From NCBI GenBank assembly GCA_038093515.1, contig JBBPSI010000033.1:62001-126000 (forward strand): a stretch of 64,000 bases of DNA. The letters are read 5' to 3'. The notes beneath the pieces were generated by a model. It made no database searches. It was not told the DNA's origin and saw only the letters and a program-made list of their open reading frames with translations. Source of the stretch: Butyriboletus loyo (Eukaryota > Basidiomycota > Agaricomycetes > Boletales > Boletaceae). The position numbers were made by a program, and so were the translations under genes. Shown piece by piece: positions 12,305 to 24,887 of the stretch. How positions within the stretch are numbered: the first letter of the stretch is position 1; each line of letters begins with the position of its first letter.

Positions 12305-14988
12305 ATGCTTGGGGGCTTCCTCTCCTTCTTCCGCTCACGTCCACGTCCACGCACGACCGTACACTCTTGTGCTCTTCTGGCGATATTACTCCTCGTTGGA
12401 CCTGTCTCGTCATTATGGCCCTTCCCTCCCAAACGATTCACGAAAAACTCTCTCATCGAGGCAGGTTCCATGGGATTGGATGATGGAGATCGTATAGTTG
12501 CGTTCGGGGACTTCAACGGAGATCAATTGTGAGTGAACAATTACTCGGCCGCTTTCTCATCTGATTCAACCGGAACGAAGCCTGGACGTACTGGCATTGG
12601 ACTCGAGTCAGCAAGTTCTGTCCGTATACATCTGGGACCATAGTAAGCCAGTTGCTTCGTGGTCATCACTTCTCCTCACCGTTCTCTCGAGATGCGTTTG
12701 TTTTCGAGAAGAGCTCTCAAATACGTCATACAACGCCTATATACAATGTCATTCCTGGAGACTTCACACTTGAAGGGAGACTTGATATCCTTGTCATGAG
12801 CGCAAATTCTGCCACCACTCTTAATATGAGACTCTACAAGGGTAATCACGATGGAACGTTCCGTATGTATATGATGTGCGCATCCACCTTCTCGGGTTGT
12901 GCCTGAACGTTTTCGATAGAGTCAACCCCGATATCATCGCCTTCTTCTGCACTTTCTCAACCTATACCTGTTGATCTCAATGGGGACATGAAGATCGATT
13001 TGCTTGGTATGATCCCCCCTAGCCAGGGTTCGTCAAGTCTTTTGAAAGCATGGAGAAATACTTGGAACGTCTCCGACAGTGAGGCAGCATTGTTTGACCT
13101 GTGGGTCCCCGGTCTTGTCACGGATCGTCTCGCTGACTTGTTTCCAGTGTCGACCCCCCCTTCGACGGTGCCCAGTGCAAATTGGCTTCTCCACACAGCA
13201 ATGCAATCATAGACCTGAATGGAGATTGTCTTGCCGGTCGGTCATTATCCCGTCGAAACAGAGTCGTGCTGACGTCTCACCTCTGTAGATATCTTTCTCG
13301 TCTGTGATGAGGGGTCAGGCAGAAAGTCTTTTCAAATATGGATAAATGACAAGGATTCTGGATTTTCTCTCGCGCAACACCAATCGCTTCCGTCTGGGAT
13401 CCAGGCGATTACTTTCGCTGATATTGGTAGGTCAATTTACATAGATGTGGACTCTGTATCAATGCATACGTTTACAGACCGAGACGGGTCCATCGACATG
13501 GTGTTCCCGACATGCTCCGCCGTGTCGTTGAGGACTGGGGTCGGTTCCGATTGCTTGATCAATATTGCCTACAACAAGCAAATACCAGTTTGCCCATCCG
13601 CCGGATCCAAGACCACTGATAAGCAGGGAAATCGGCTTTGCCGATCGCCCGAACAGCTTTGTATAGCGGACCCTGACTTCAGGTTTGACCTCAGCACGAA
13701 CGGGAATAACGACGTAAGAGGAATCTCGTTTGTCGCGGATTGTCCTCATCGTCAACATCCTTCAGGCTTTTATTCAGATCCCTTTCTCTTCCCTCGTCAA
13801 TTCCCCTTCAAGAAGTTCTCTTCTTGTACTGGATACCACCTTCTCACCCCCTCTCCCACTTCCCATTCGTCTCGGGGATACAAATCTGGATGGCTTCCCG
13901 GACTTGTTGGTAATCGCCGCGACAGCAGATGGACACACGCCTAAGCTTCTGATTTCGGAACCCTGCACAAAGGGTCCTGCAGGGTGTAATGCAAACGGAC
14001 AGGGACGGCGTGGATTCAGGCTCCTCCAGAGAGGCGCAGAGACTTTAGAAGCCATGTACGATGCGCGGGGTGTAACATTTATCGACATGGATGAGGATGT
14101 GCGTCGTCTGTTCATCCTGTGTCCGCAAGGGAATTTAACACACCGATGCTGAACAGGGAACACTTGATGTTGTCGTACAAAGAACGGGAGTGCAGGGTCA
14201 TGGCACAGTGACGTTCGTACAGAACAATTTCTACTATGATGCGTTTTTCCTGAAAGCAATCGGTGCGTTCAATCTCCTTTTCGCGCCGTGTACACACTGA
14301 TGGTCGGAGCAAGTACTGAATGGTGCTTGTGACAATGGTTGGTGCACCATGCCGAACGGTTCGAGTTATCTTGTAAGTGTCGTGCATTCATCATTGAGTT
14401 TGACTCAATGCCAGACAGCCATTCGGAGTGAGCTATTCTGGAGCGTCGATCAAGTATACTGTCCTTGACACCTCTGGCCAACGGTCAGCTGCTCAAGGTA
14501 AGAGGGTCAGGATGCTGACCAACGTGTTCGTACATGCTGACACTTCGTCATACAGTCGGCCAGCTCCCTCAAACTTCCTATCACGCATTGCTCGCCCCTT
14601 ATTCACTCTTTGGCCTCGGCCGGACAAACAACTATATTGAGAACCTTTTTGTGGGATCCACGAAACATACCGAGGACCACTTCATTGACATGGAAGGGGT
14701 TATCCCAAATTCTCGTGTTGTTATTCATCCGCCGCCCGGACTGAGCGAGGGACCGTGGAAACGCGAGTTGTTTTTGCGGCCTGGACAGTGGATTCCTTGG
14801 GTAACGCTGACAGTTGTCGTGGCTACTGCAATATTGGCAATCATCGTGTTCATACTGCACCTAAACGAGAAGGTGGGTCTATCCCGATCGTTATTGGTGA
14901 TGTTCCTGGATGATAAACCTGACTCAAGCGAGAGGACGAGTTGGAGAGAAGAAGAACATCACATCACATCAACTTTGATGCTTTATAG
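12305..14988 (+). CDS. ITFG1: FG-GAP repeat membrane protein, ITFG1/TIP-like
   Basis: Type I membrane protein with an integrin-alpha-like beta-propeller ectodomain, homologous to animal T-cell immunomodulatory protein (ITFG1). ATG at 12305 gives a basic start and a signal segment (CALLAILLLVGPVSSLWPF). Propeller blades carry Ca-binding-type loops: GDFNGDQLDVLAL, GDFTLEGRLDILV, VDLNGDMKIDLLG, GDTNLDGFPDLLV and IDMDED. The membrane span is WIPWVTLTVVVATAILAIIV (about 14791-14850), followed by FILHLNEK. The last intron (from 14872, acceptor CTCAAG) joins NEK to REDELERRRTSHHINFDAL, whose end matches the conserved FHFDAM-type tail of the animal protein; TAG at 14986-14988. Its fungal role is unknown. 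Confidence 0.85.
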
Positions 14989-15122
14989 GGTGCATGGTAA
15001 AATTTGCCAACTAGATCGTAAATATGGCTTAAATGAACTGCCTGCTATCATACATACTACGGCTGTATAATATCTTCTGCTCAATCCACTCGTCCCAGCA
15101 TTGGTGCACGAAAAATGGTGTC

Positions 15123-16227
15123 CTACAATTTGGTCTGAAGCTTCCATTTGGTGTCTTTCCCCTCGCCACCAAGCCTCTTGACCTTTCCTTCGGTCACTAG
15201 CTTATGGAGATGTTGATTCACGCTCCCCGCAGCTGGCTCCCATAGATCATGGGGGTAGGCTGCATATATCTTGGAGACAATTTCCCAAGTAGTCCAAGCC
15301 CCTCCGATGTCTTTTTGGGCTTGTTGCAGTACTTGCACAATCTGTGCTTCCCTCTCCATCCGGTGTTCAATGTACGTCTTTATGAGTTGTTCGCCATTCC
15401 GAACGACGGGTCCATGAGCGGGATAGAGAACGGTGTGTTTGTCGATGTACGACAAAAGAGAGCAAAGTGATGATAAATACGTCCCAAGATCCTCGAATAT
15501 GGCGGTTCCTTGCCCGAGGACAGTGTCAGCTGTGTAAAGTACCTGTTCGGATTGAAACAAGAGAGCGATGGAGTCATCTGTGTGTCCTGGGCAGTGGATA
15601 ACTTGGAAGCAGGCATCCGGGTTGGATAAAGCGTCGGAGTGAGAGATGGGAAACAATTGACCATCGTGCAAGTCGTGGAAGAGTGATCCACCGGGACTGG
15701 GCGTATACATGCCGGGTTCGATGGACTGGGTCGCACGCTGGAACCTCTCGTCTGGAAGTCTTGTATGTGGAAACTTGTGTATCCGTGGAGGCTGAAAGGG
15801 AAGCGGTGCGTTCTGTGCGTCCCAGAGGCTCCTAAGAATGTTCAAGACGGAGAAGAGCCCACCGACGTGGTCAGGGTGCCAGTGAGAGATGATGATATCT
15901 GAGACATGTTGTTGTGGTGATCCCCCACTTGGATTGCCGCCGCCATGCTCAAGAGCGGATTCGAGGAGGGGGATGTAAGCTGGCCTCCCATCGCCGGTGT
16001 CGATGAGTGAATAGGGGGCATTCTCGCCGACAAGATATGTGTTCGTGCCTGAAGGCGTGAGTCAACAAGGGCAGAGGACACACACGAGGAACGCAGATTA
16101 CCTTGCAATGTGAATTTCCCTGGATTCTGTCAATCGTCAGGGGCAGTTGTATCTGGGGGTGCCGATGAGAGCTCACCTGGCCAAGGATGCGCACGACGCG
16201 GTCGCTGAGCTGTTCGATGTGGTTCAT
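15123..16227 (-). CDS. LACTB2: LACTB2-like metallo-beta-lactamase fold hydrolase
   Basis: Metal-dependent hydrolase of the beta-lactamase-like 2 family, endoribonucleases in animals. Exon 1 (MNHIEQLSDRVVRILGQ) splices to NPGKFTLQG and then TNTYLVGENAPYSLIDTGDG. The zinc motif HxHxDH is intact as SHWHPDHVGG (about 15876-15905 on the minus strand). Later metal ligands follow in HCPGHTDDSIALLF, YTADTVLGQG and LYPAHGPVV. The C-terminal winged-helix part (TWEIVSKIYAAYPHDLWEPA ... HLHKLVTEGKVKRL) is the family's usual tail. It ends WKLQTKL with the stop at 15123-15125. Some fungal relatives serve as polyketide thioesterases, but no biosynthetic gene lies near this one. Confidence 0.88.
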
Positions 16228-16506
16228 CTTGAATCTCTGAGGTCTCCGTGAATGTGCATACCCGTACGACTGATGCGAGTGCGTCCAGTTTTTCCATCCT
16301 GATCAACTTGCAGAGCTTCAGTGGGAGGAGTATCGAAGTAGCCTATTGGCAGATGCGCTTTGGGGTACTAAAATATGTTTATTCATTCGAGTTCTCTTCC
16401 TCAGAGTTTGTGGAGGCTCCGGGATGTTTCGTTGTAAACAATTTAGTAAGCAAATGCTTGTGGCAGTGTCGGTAATCCAAAGTCCCAAGGTTTGTCGAGG
16501 ACGGTC
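16228..16506. promoter_or_regulatory. Divergent upstream region of LACTB2-like and CWC22 genes
   Basis: 279 bases separate the two divergent start codons. I see no clear TATA box or named operator. Shared promoter use is inferred only from the arrangement. Confidence 0.35.
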
Positions 16507-19293
16507 ATGGCCAGCGCTGCGACACTACCACCTGCAATCGACTCCACCAGAATGGGCACAAGAAAAAGGTTGGCTCACATTTCGTTTTTCCGTTGCGATT
16601 CTTCTGACATGTGTTGCAGGTCCCGTTCACTCTCTCCAGACCACTCAGACGGGCCACCTCCACCCACTCGGAGGAGATCACGTTCGCCACGGCCCCGAGT
16701 TCAGTTAGATTTGCCCAAAATAAGCGACGTCGACCCAGTTCGACGCGCTGTGCGCGAAAGAGAACTCGCTGCCCGCATGGCCGCAGTCGAACTCGAAAAG
16801 GCTGCGAAACCAAAAGAACAAGGAAGCGCACAGGATTTGGCGGAGAAGCAAGCCGAGTTCGCAAAGCTCATCGGTTCTCGTTCTGGTGGGGTCTACGTCC
16901 CTCCTGCACGACTTCGTGCTCTCCAAAAAGCCGCTGCGTCGGACAAGTCCAGTGCCGAGTACCAACGACTCTCCTGGGATGCACTCCGCAAATCTATCAC
17001 CGGTATTGTCAACCGTGTCAATATCACCAACATCAAGCAGGTCGTACCGGAGTTGTTTTCTGAGAATCTTATCCGCGGGCGCGGACTGTTTGCGCGCAGC
17101 ATCATGAAAGCACAGTCATCGAGTTTGCCCTTCACACCGGTCTTCGCTGCCCTCGTCGCCATCATCAACACAAAACTCCCCAAAGTGGGAGAATTAGTCC
17201 TCACCCGGCTCATCAGTCAGTTTAGAAGGGCTTTTAAGCGAAACGATAAAGTAAGTCGTTCATTCTGTTGCCTCCCGGCCGAACACTTAGAATATTGTCA
17301 GATTGTTTGTAGTTCAACCACCACCTTCATTGCACACCTCGTCAACCAAGTTGTTGCACATGAGATCATTGCGCTTCAAATACTTGTTCTCCTGCTCGAA
17401 CGCCCAACTGATGACTCCATTGAGATTGCCATCGGGTTTACTCGCGAAGTTGGGGCATTTCTCGCAGAAAACTCTCCCAAAGCAAACGCGACCGTATTTG
17501 AACGCTTCCGTGCAGTTCTCAATGAAGGAACCATCAGTCACCGTGTGCAATACATGATCGAGGTCCTTATGCAAGTGCGCAAAGATAAATATAAGGAGAA
17601 TCCGATTTTGGCAGAAGGCTTGGACCTGGTAGAAGAAGATGAACAAATCACCCACCAGATTCAATTGGAGGATGATTTGCAAGTCCAAGAAGGATTAAGT
17701 AAGTTGGCAATTTCGTCATTCACCACCTACGCTGACTGGTTGGCGCAGACATCTTCAAAATCGACTCTGATTATCTGGAAAATGAAGAGAAGTTCAAGGC
17801 AATCAAGGCAGAGATTCTTGGAGAAAACTCGGATGAGGAATCTGGCTCCGAGTCTAGTGAGGAAGAAGAGGAGGACGAAGAAGGTAAACGATCCTCCATT
17901 TCGAGTAGGGCACAATACTCACGAACCCACGTAGTTGTTGAAGAAAAAGAGGATATTGAGGATCGCACCGGGACCAACCTGGTGAATCTGCGACGAATAA
18001 TATACCTCACCATCATGAATGCCCTGAACTACGAAGAAGCTGTGCACAAGCTGCTCAAGGTCCAACTCAGGGAAGGCGAAGAGGTGCGTTTGTGTCTTTC
18101 AATGAATTACAGCATTTGGTTGCGCACTGTATAACCAATCTATCCTTTAGATTGAACTCATCAACATGATTATCGAGTGTTGTTCTCAAGAGCGGTCCTA
18201 TTCCACCTTTTACGGGCTTGTTGGCGAACGTTTCAGTAAACTCAACCGTGTTTGGATGGAATGTATCGAACAGGCGTTTGGTAACTACTACCACGCGATT
18301 CACAGATATGAAACGAACCGACTGCGCAACATCTCCCGTTTCTTTGGGCACATGCTTGCCACCGATGCTATCTCCTGGACCGCTCTTGGAAATATCAGGA
18401 TGAACGAGGATGACACGACATCTAGTTCTCGTATCTTTGTGAAGATCATGATGCAGGAGATGATGGAGAGCATGGGCTTGAAGAATCTCGCAGAGCGATT
18501 CAAGGATGAGGAAGTAAGAGTCGCGTGCAAGGATATGTTCCCAACGGATAATCCGAAGGATACCCGGTTTTCGATCAACTATTTCACGAGTGTTGGTTTG
18601 GGCGTGTTGACGGAGGACATGAGAGAATATCTCAAGGTGAGTTTGTACTGCCGCTATGGGGTTTTGGTGCCGTTTGTTGACGATGATATCTAGAACGCGC
18701 CTCGTCTGATCATGGAGCAACGTCGCGCGATGCTTGAACAAGAATCTTCGTCGTCCGATTCCGATGAGGACAGCGACTCGGACTCGGACTCGGACACAGA
18801 GTCAGAGTCGGATTCGGATTCGGAGCCGTCCGACTCGGGGTCGTCTGTTGACGCGAGGCGACGCGATCGCAGAACACCCACCCCTCCACGTCGCGACAGG
18901 GACCGAAGCCCAGACCATGACCGTCGCAGAGACGGTCGACGCGGAAGGGATAAGGATAGGGATGACAGTCGTGAGAGGGACGATTCCCGCACGCCGCCTC
19001 CACCACGTCGTTCTCCCTCGCCACCCCCGCGGTACCGTGACGACCGTGGTTCGAGTCGACGGGACTCGCCACCTCACCGCCGCCGTGTATCACGTTCTCC
19101 CCGGCCCAGGGATGACAATCGACGTGACCGGGATTGGGACATGGATCAGCGCCGGAGGGAAGACTCACGCGATCGTGGCAGGGGTTACTCGAAGAGAGGG
19201 GATAACAGTCGACGGAGGGACAACCGGTCCATAACGCCGGATAGGAGACGGGTGGACTCGGGGGAAAGGGATCATGGCGGTCGCAGGAGATGA
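16507..19293 (+). CDS. CWC22: Pre-mRNA-splicing factor CWC22
   Basis: Spliceosome component that recruits eIF4A3 for exon-junction-complex loading and is needed for catalytic activation. ATG at 16507 gives MASAATLPPAIDSTRMGTRK. An upstream in-frame TTG at 16492 is not a eukaryotic start. A 51-base segment with GT/AG ends (about 16569-16619) is probably an intron although it is also open in frame. The MIF4G domain spans YQRLSWDALRKSITGIVNRV to ERFRAVLNEGTISHRVQYMI, and the MA3 domain spans LRRIIYLTIMNALNYEEAVH to LGVLTEDMREYLK. The tail from about 18712 is low-complexity: an Asp/Ser/Glu tract at about 18759-18840, then Arg-Asp and Arg-Ser repeats with SPRPR and TPPRR. Stop at 19291-19293. Confidence 0.93.
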
Positions 19294-19538
19294 AGGCGGA
19301 AGATCGTCAAGATTGTTTGTTTTTCCGTGTAATATGAGTATCGATTGTCGGTGTAGGACGCTCATGATCAACGTCGTTGCGATACATCAAACCACAGATG
19401 GTCATTCCTACACTATGTTCTGAAAACAGTATCTACGGGCGTAGTCCATTGTAGGATATGCCACTATGGGGATTTGAGATGTAATACATCGAACAGAATA
19501 CAGACGATGACATTGAAAAATTCTTCCAGTCCGCGCCA

Positions 19539-21037
19539 TCAAGCGAGAAGCTTCCAGAGCAGGCTCGTAACGGCGAAGAGAAGGAAAGTCGGCACTGTGG
19601 TCCCTGGCGTCGCTGCGCTGGATCCTGGAACAGGGAGGAATTGCGAGGATTGTTGTTGCTGCTGAGCGGCTGATTCCTGTATTGTCGATGAGGCACGTCA
19701 CATTAGAAATGAGAGGGATTCAATTCAGATACCTTGAAGGCGGCGATCCCTACGAGGATCCCGGCAGCGAAGAAAACGAATGCTATCAACAGCCAGATGA
19801 CACCCCAAACTGTGGGACACGTTCAGAAACCACGGTTGATCATCTTCGAAGGGTCCTCTAGCATGAAGACGAACGAACCTTGGGATGGAAAGCATCCGCA
19901 GATCCGGGCGAATGCAGACGCGTCCGAATTATTCACTTTGCGCGCAATGGTATCGTCTACTTGGCTGTCAACGCCTGCTAGGGCGAGAGATGAACCTGTA
20001 CTCGCCAATCACATCCCAGAGAACGTATAGGTCAGACATGACGCCGACGAACAGGACCTAGAGAACAAGCTGAATGGATCGACGCGAACGAATAAAAGAC
20101 ACTCACAAAATATCGAAGGGCGACGCCCCCTGCGACGAACCAGAAGAGGATGATCAGGCCAGTCATCCCGAGAATGAGAGCCCATGTCCTACACGAAAAT
20201 GAGCTGCATGCAGACGAACGCGGGGCAGATCACGAAAACGTACAACCAGTTCCTTCGGGCCCACCATAGAGTAAACAGGAAAAACGCGGCGAGGACGAGA
20301 CACGCGACCTTGCTTGCGTTGGTGTCGAATCCACATGTAATCAAGCAGGCTCCAATGAATGAAGAGCCGAGATATCCCGCAGGTAGGGTAATCCAGGGTA
20401 TGCCACCAGACATTCGAGTCTCACCCCCCTCGTCGGCTACGTACCAAGGTGAGCACTCATCGATCACGTCACAGAAGTGTTGTGTCACTGACGGTCGAGC
20501 TCCACAGAGTGAATGGTCGCACAGGTCAACAAGCCGGCGAACGCATGGCTCATCTACGGAAAATGCGCTTTTGGACAAGCTTGTGGTGGTGCATCACACT
20601 CACCTCGTGGAAACCGACCGTGAGCAGCCTCCCAGTGGAAAGGGTTAGTCTACTAAACCATCAAGTGGACAGACATACTTGAAGGGATATACTAGCCAGA
20701 CAGGTCAGCTACGGTCGCCATATAGGACGGGGCGACTGACTTATCCAGCTGAGTAGGGGTACATGCCTCGAACGCGCCTGTCAGATGCCCTGGACGACAC
20801 TCGGGGCGAGTCGAACGCTTACCACAGTATGGCTATTACGATGACATAACAGCCAGCGACAATGAGAGTCGTTCTCTGCGTAGCGTTGGGCGTAAGCTGC
20901 GTGCCCACGTCTCTAGAATACAGATAGTTGTGGTCATCAAGGAAGGGCATGTTGTGGTCGCGAACAAGAACGGTGGACTGCGGTGGCAGAAGAATTCGGT
21001 TTGTCCCTGACCCAGCCACAACGGTCATTACAGTCAT
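19539..21037 (-). CDS. Peptidase M50B-like intramembrane metalloprotease
   Basis: Multi-span membrane protein of the fungal M50B-like family, related to site-2 proteases. Spliced reading gives TLIVAGCYVIVIAILW, HVPLLSWIIYPFKLLTVG, then the zinc-binding HExxH as FHEMSHAFAGLLTC (intron inside the motif, about 20555-20605). DPDEGGETRMSGGIPWITLPAGYLGSS and later spans with the family block DDTIARKVNNSDASAFARIC follow. The last exon is ESAAQQQQQSSQFLPVPGSS, a final hydrophobic segment and TGA at 19539-19541. About seven exons. The first ATG at 21037 lies only 98 bases after the EF-3 stop; an internal ATG at 20950 is an alternative start. Substrate unknown. Confidence 0.82.
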
Positions 21038-21135
21038 AAATTCGAGCCAAGGATGACATGGTACAATAACAACAGACCAGCCGTAGCACAACACACAAGC
21101 GTTACAATTAATAGTGACAAGCGATGCAACGGACA

Positions 21136-24100
21136 TCAGAGCTCATCATCCGTGACCTCCTCGCCTCTTTTTTTGCGTGCCATGCGTTCCTTCTTCAGCT
21201 GTAAAGGTAAACCGGTCAGCGAACAGGAATTCCGATACTAGGTTCACGCCAAGCCTAACCTTACGAAGCTCAGAAGAATTGAGTTTCTTGCTCTTCTTGT
21301 TGTCGATCTTGTTGCCCAAGGCATCGTACTGAACATCCTCTTCCCCATCCTTCTTGTCAATCCGGGCACCGGATCCTTGTCCTTCGACCCAGTTATGGCC
21401 GGACGCCTCGAGGCGACCATCGCGCATGGCCCAGACCCTGGACAATATCGATTAGAGAATGTCATGCCCAGCAACGCAAAGCGGTATTTACTCAGAGCAG
21501 ATGGACTCAGAGAAGTCTCGGTTGTGGGTTATAATGAGAACACCACCCTCGAAGACCTTCAAGGCCTCAATCAGGGCAGCCAGCGACTCGCGGTCAAGGT
21601 AGTCTGCAACAATATTAACCAACCAATCGTTGCGTCAGAGCAGATGTACATACTGGTAGGCTCATCCAAGCAGATGACATGAGGACGACGCCACGTCGCA
21701 GCACCAAGGACGATCTTGACCTTCTGCCCACCAGACAGGCCGCGCATAGTGTTGTGGGACACGAACTCGGCCTCCAGACCAAAGTCAGCAAAGTGCTTTT
21801 CAATCTCACGACGAACGAGAGGGCGAAGCAGCCCAAGGCGTTGGGCTTCACGCGTGTCGACCTCCAAAACTTTCTGTGAAAGGGTGAAAATATAAGATCA
21901 GGTCGTGTCAAGTGAGGTAGAGCTGACCTTCTCGAAGCCACGCTTGACAAGTTCATCACGAGGGATCCAGAGGTTCTCCGAAGAGCTAAGACCCTTGAAA
22001 GAGACCTCATACTCGTACGACTGCTTCAACTTCTTGCGGGCAGTGATCTCGTCGATTAGTCTCTTTTGTCCCTCATGGATGTAGAGAGCACCATCCTTCA
22101 TCCTCTGTGTATCGGCTTCGGTAATCTGACGAGTAGCCTTGCCCATTTCTTCCAAGTCCTCACCGGTCTGGTAACGCCAGAGCATGTACTCAAGGGGCGT
22201 CTTGTCGAGATGGTGGTCGATGTGGTGGAAGGCGTGTTGGGCAACGTAACCGATCACCAAGTTAGGGTGCTTCCAAATTTCACCATTTTTGTTGGGTTCC
22301 ATCTCTCCAGTGAGAAGTTTGACCAACGTCGACTTTCCAGAACCGTTAGGGCCAAGGATAGCGACACGGGAAGAGAGGGAGACTTGGAGAGTGATGTCGT
22401 ACAATTGCTGGACGGGTTGCGAGGGATACTGGAAGCCAACCTTGCGCATCTTAAGCAAGCTCTTCTCCTTGGTCTTGACACCCTCAAGAAGAGGAGGGTC
22501 GGGGAGCTTGAACTTGTAGTCTTCAGCAGCCTCGAGAGTGTAGTACGACTTGGCCTCCGGAACTTGCTTCACAAAGGCCTCGAGATTGCCACGGTACCTC
22601 CGAACCTTGAAGCGGTTAAGGTGAAGCACATCGGTGATGGTGTTGTTGAGGAAGCCGGAGTCATGAGACACGATGACTATGGACGGACTTGGTAAACATA
22701 TCACTTCAGGTGAGGAAATACTTACTTGATGTGCAGTGTTTCAACGAGACGAGATAGTTCTCGAGCCACGCAACGTTCACCACGTCCAAGTGGTTAGTGG
22801 GCTCATCGAGGAGAAGAATGTCGGCCTTGAAGAGCATTGCTCTGGCAAGAGCAAGTTTCATCTTCCAACCTCCAGATAAGCTACCGATTGCATGCTTCTG
22901 GCGCTCGTCGTTGAACCCGACACCAGCGAGAGTTTCGATGATCTCTGCTTCAGAAGCAAGGATACGTTTGTCGGTCGAGATGAATTGCAGGACAGAAGTA
23001 TCGGCTTCGCTACCGTCGATATCATGCTCGACGTAGAAGGTACGAACTTCGTCGGGGGAGGGGAAGCCCTCCACCTGACCGTTGGTGATGGCACGCATGA
23101 GGGTGGACTTGCCAGTACCGTTCTTTCCACAAAGACCGTAACGGTGGCCACGTTTGAGACGAAGAGTGGCGGTGTTGAGAAGGATCTTTGCACCATAAGC
23201 AAGCGAGAATTGGCAGTTGCACAAGTCTTCGCCTTCCTCATCATCTTCCGGAACATCGTCATCGTCATCGCCCGAGGAAGCTGAACGAACAACCCACTCC
23301 CCCGTGACAGAGACAGGGTCAGGGGTGGGAGCAACGAAGGACAAGTAGGGAGCAAGGGATCCCCATTCCGAAGTATCGAAGTTCTTGGCATTCACCAAGA
23401 ACGTGGCGAGACGTGAGACGTATACAACAGTAGCGTCCGCGAGCTCAGGAGCGCTCGCACCCAACTTCCTGTAGACAGTAGAAAGGGTCGAGGTCAACTG
23501 AGAAGGCTCGGCCTCCTTCAAAGGAGGGAGATCAGTTCCATCACCCTCGGGGACTTGACCGACTTGACGAAGAGTCGCAATTGCCTTGCCGACAACACCA
23601 CGTGCTTCAGGGTCACCAATCGAGGTCTCGACCTTGATGAGACCCGGAAGAAGCTTGGGCAAGAAGGGGCGAACGGTGATCGGAGAGTCGACCAGTTTCG
23701 ACATGTTGTCCACAATACTAAATATAAACGTGATCAACTTTGATGCGATCATCTAGGCGTATGGATAACTTACACTGCAACCTTGCGTTTTGTGGCGGTG
23801 AGCTTCTCGGTGAGACCACGAGACAATAGAGGGACCATGAGAGAGAGCGTAGCAGAATCTACTTCAGAAACGAATGTAGTGGCCGAAAGGTGTTGAATGG
23901 TGTTGGGAACCTCCTCGACCGGGTTAATGAGAGCCTTGATGAGAGCCGGAATAAAGCGTTCAATGTCCTTGTTGGAGACCAAAGCACAAGCCTTTTCAAG
24001 GGAATCACGAGCTGCTTTTTTCACATCGGCCTTGGTATCCCAAATGGCCTCGGAGAGGACGGGGACGATATCAGGCATGAGGCGAGCGGTCTGAACGGGA

Positions 24101-24627
24101 GCGCTGACAACAAGTTGGTTCAGGACAACCAGAGCACCGGTTTTGATCTGCCATTTTCCGGCCGTTCTGATCTGGTGAAGGAGAGCAGGAAGGAGAAGGG
24201 CAGTGGCCCAGGGATTCATTGCAGCAGCGAACTCCCTGACAGCTTCCACCGCTGTGTTGCGGGCGGCGGGCATCTTGTCGGCGAAGCCCTCGATAAGAGC
24301 AGCATAGAGGCCCGAGTCGATAAAAGTGGGTTCGAGGGCCTTTATTGCGCCAGCCTTGGCAAGCGCAACAACAGCATTGGCAGCGCCCTCACGAGCAGCA
24401 GGTGATTTTTTGTCAGCGAGGGCATTGAGAGCGGCCTCAGTGAAACCGACTGCACTGATGGCGGCAGGTCCGTTATTTTGGACGGCAGAAGCGAGCGCCT
24501 TGACGGCAGCATCTCGAGAAGCTTTGTCCGAGGCGAAGAGGGTGGGGACATCAAATTGACCGTCGACAACGCCCTTGAGCGAGGCGGGGGAAGGGACCGC
24601 ATGAGCGGTTGCGGTAACAGCAGGCAT
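21136..24627 (-). CDS. TEF3: Translation elongation factor 3
   Basis: Fungal-specific ribosome-bound ABC ATPase that helps release tRNA from the E site during elongation. ATG at 24627 opens a long first exon of HEAT repeats (AREGAANAVVALAKAGAI; MPDIVPVLSEAIWDTKADV). ABC1 has Walker A CGKNGTGKSTL, signature LSGGWKMKLA and Walker B LLLDEPTNHLD. ABC2 has GPNGSGKSTL, LSGGQKVKIVL and CLDEPTNYLD, the last two split by an intron. A chromodomain-like insert (KQSYEYEVSFKGLSSSENLW) lies between the ABC2 motifs. The basic tail ends KKERMARKKRGEEVTDDEL with TGA at 21136-21138. Few introns and long exons fit a highly expressed gene. Confidence 0.97.
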
Positions 24628-24887
24628 TTCTAAAGTCTGAGGGAGATGAGAAGGGGAAGGGGATAGCTGTGGATGGCGTACTTAAGAATGGTATCGAGGT
24701 AGACGTGAATGTGGAATCTATTATGCTCTATAGTCTATGCAAGCGAGGAGAAAGAGTGAGCGGGGATGTCGAACAGCCGTGTGTCACCCGGCAAATTTTA
24801 TGTGGCTATCGCATTCGGACTTTGAAAAAAAATGCGGCAGGCGATGCAGCACTGCCATTGTGTAAAAGACGTCTACTACTCCTCCTC

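Noticed and set aside
16492..16507. Upstream TTG start for CWC22
   Set aside because: TTG is not a normal eukaryotic initiator; ATG at 16507 follows in the same frame.
18067..18741. 224-codon open frame on the - strand
   Set aside because: It lies opposite the CWC22 MA3 domain and has no family features of its own.
22066..22695. 209-codon open frame on the + strand
   Set aside because: It is antisense to the EF-3 ATP-binding exons, whose motifs are unmistakable on the other strand.
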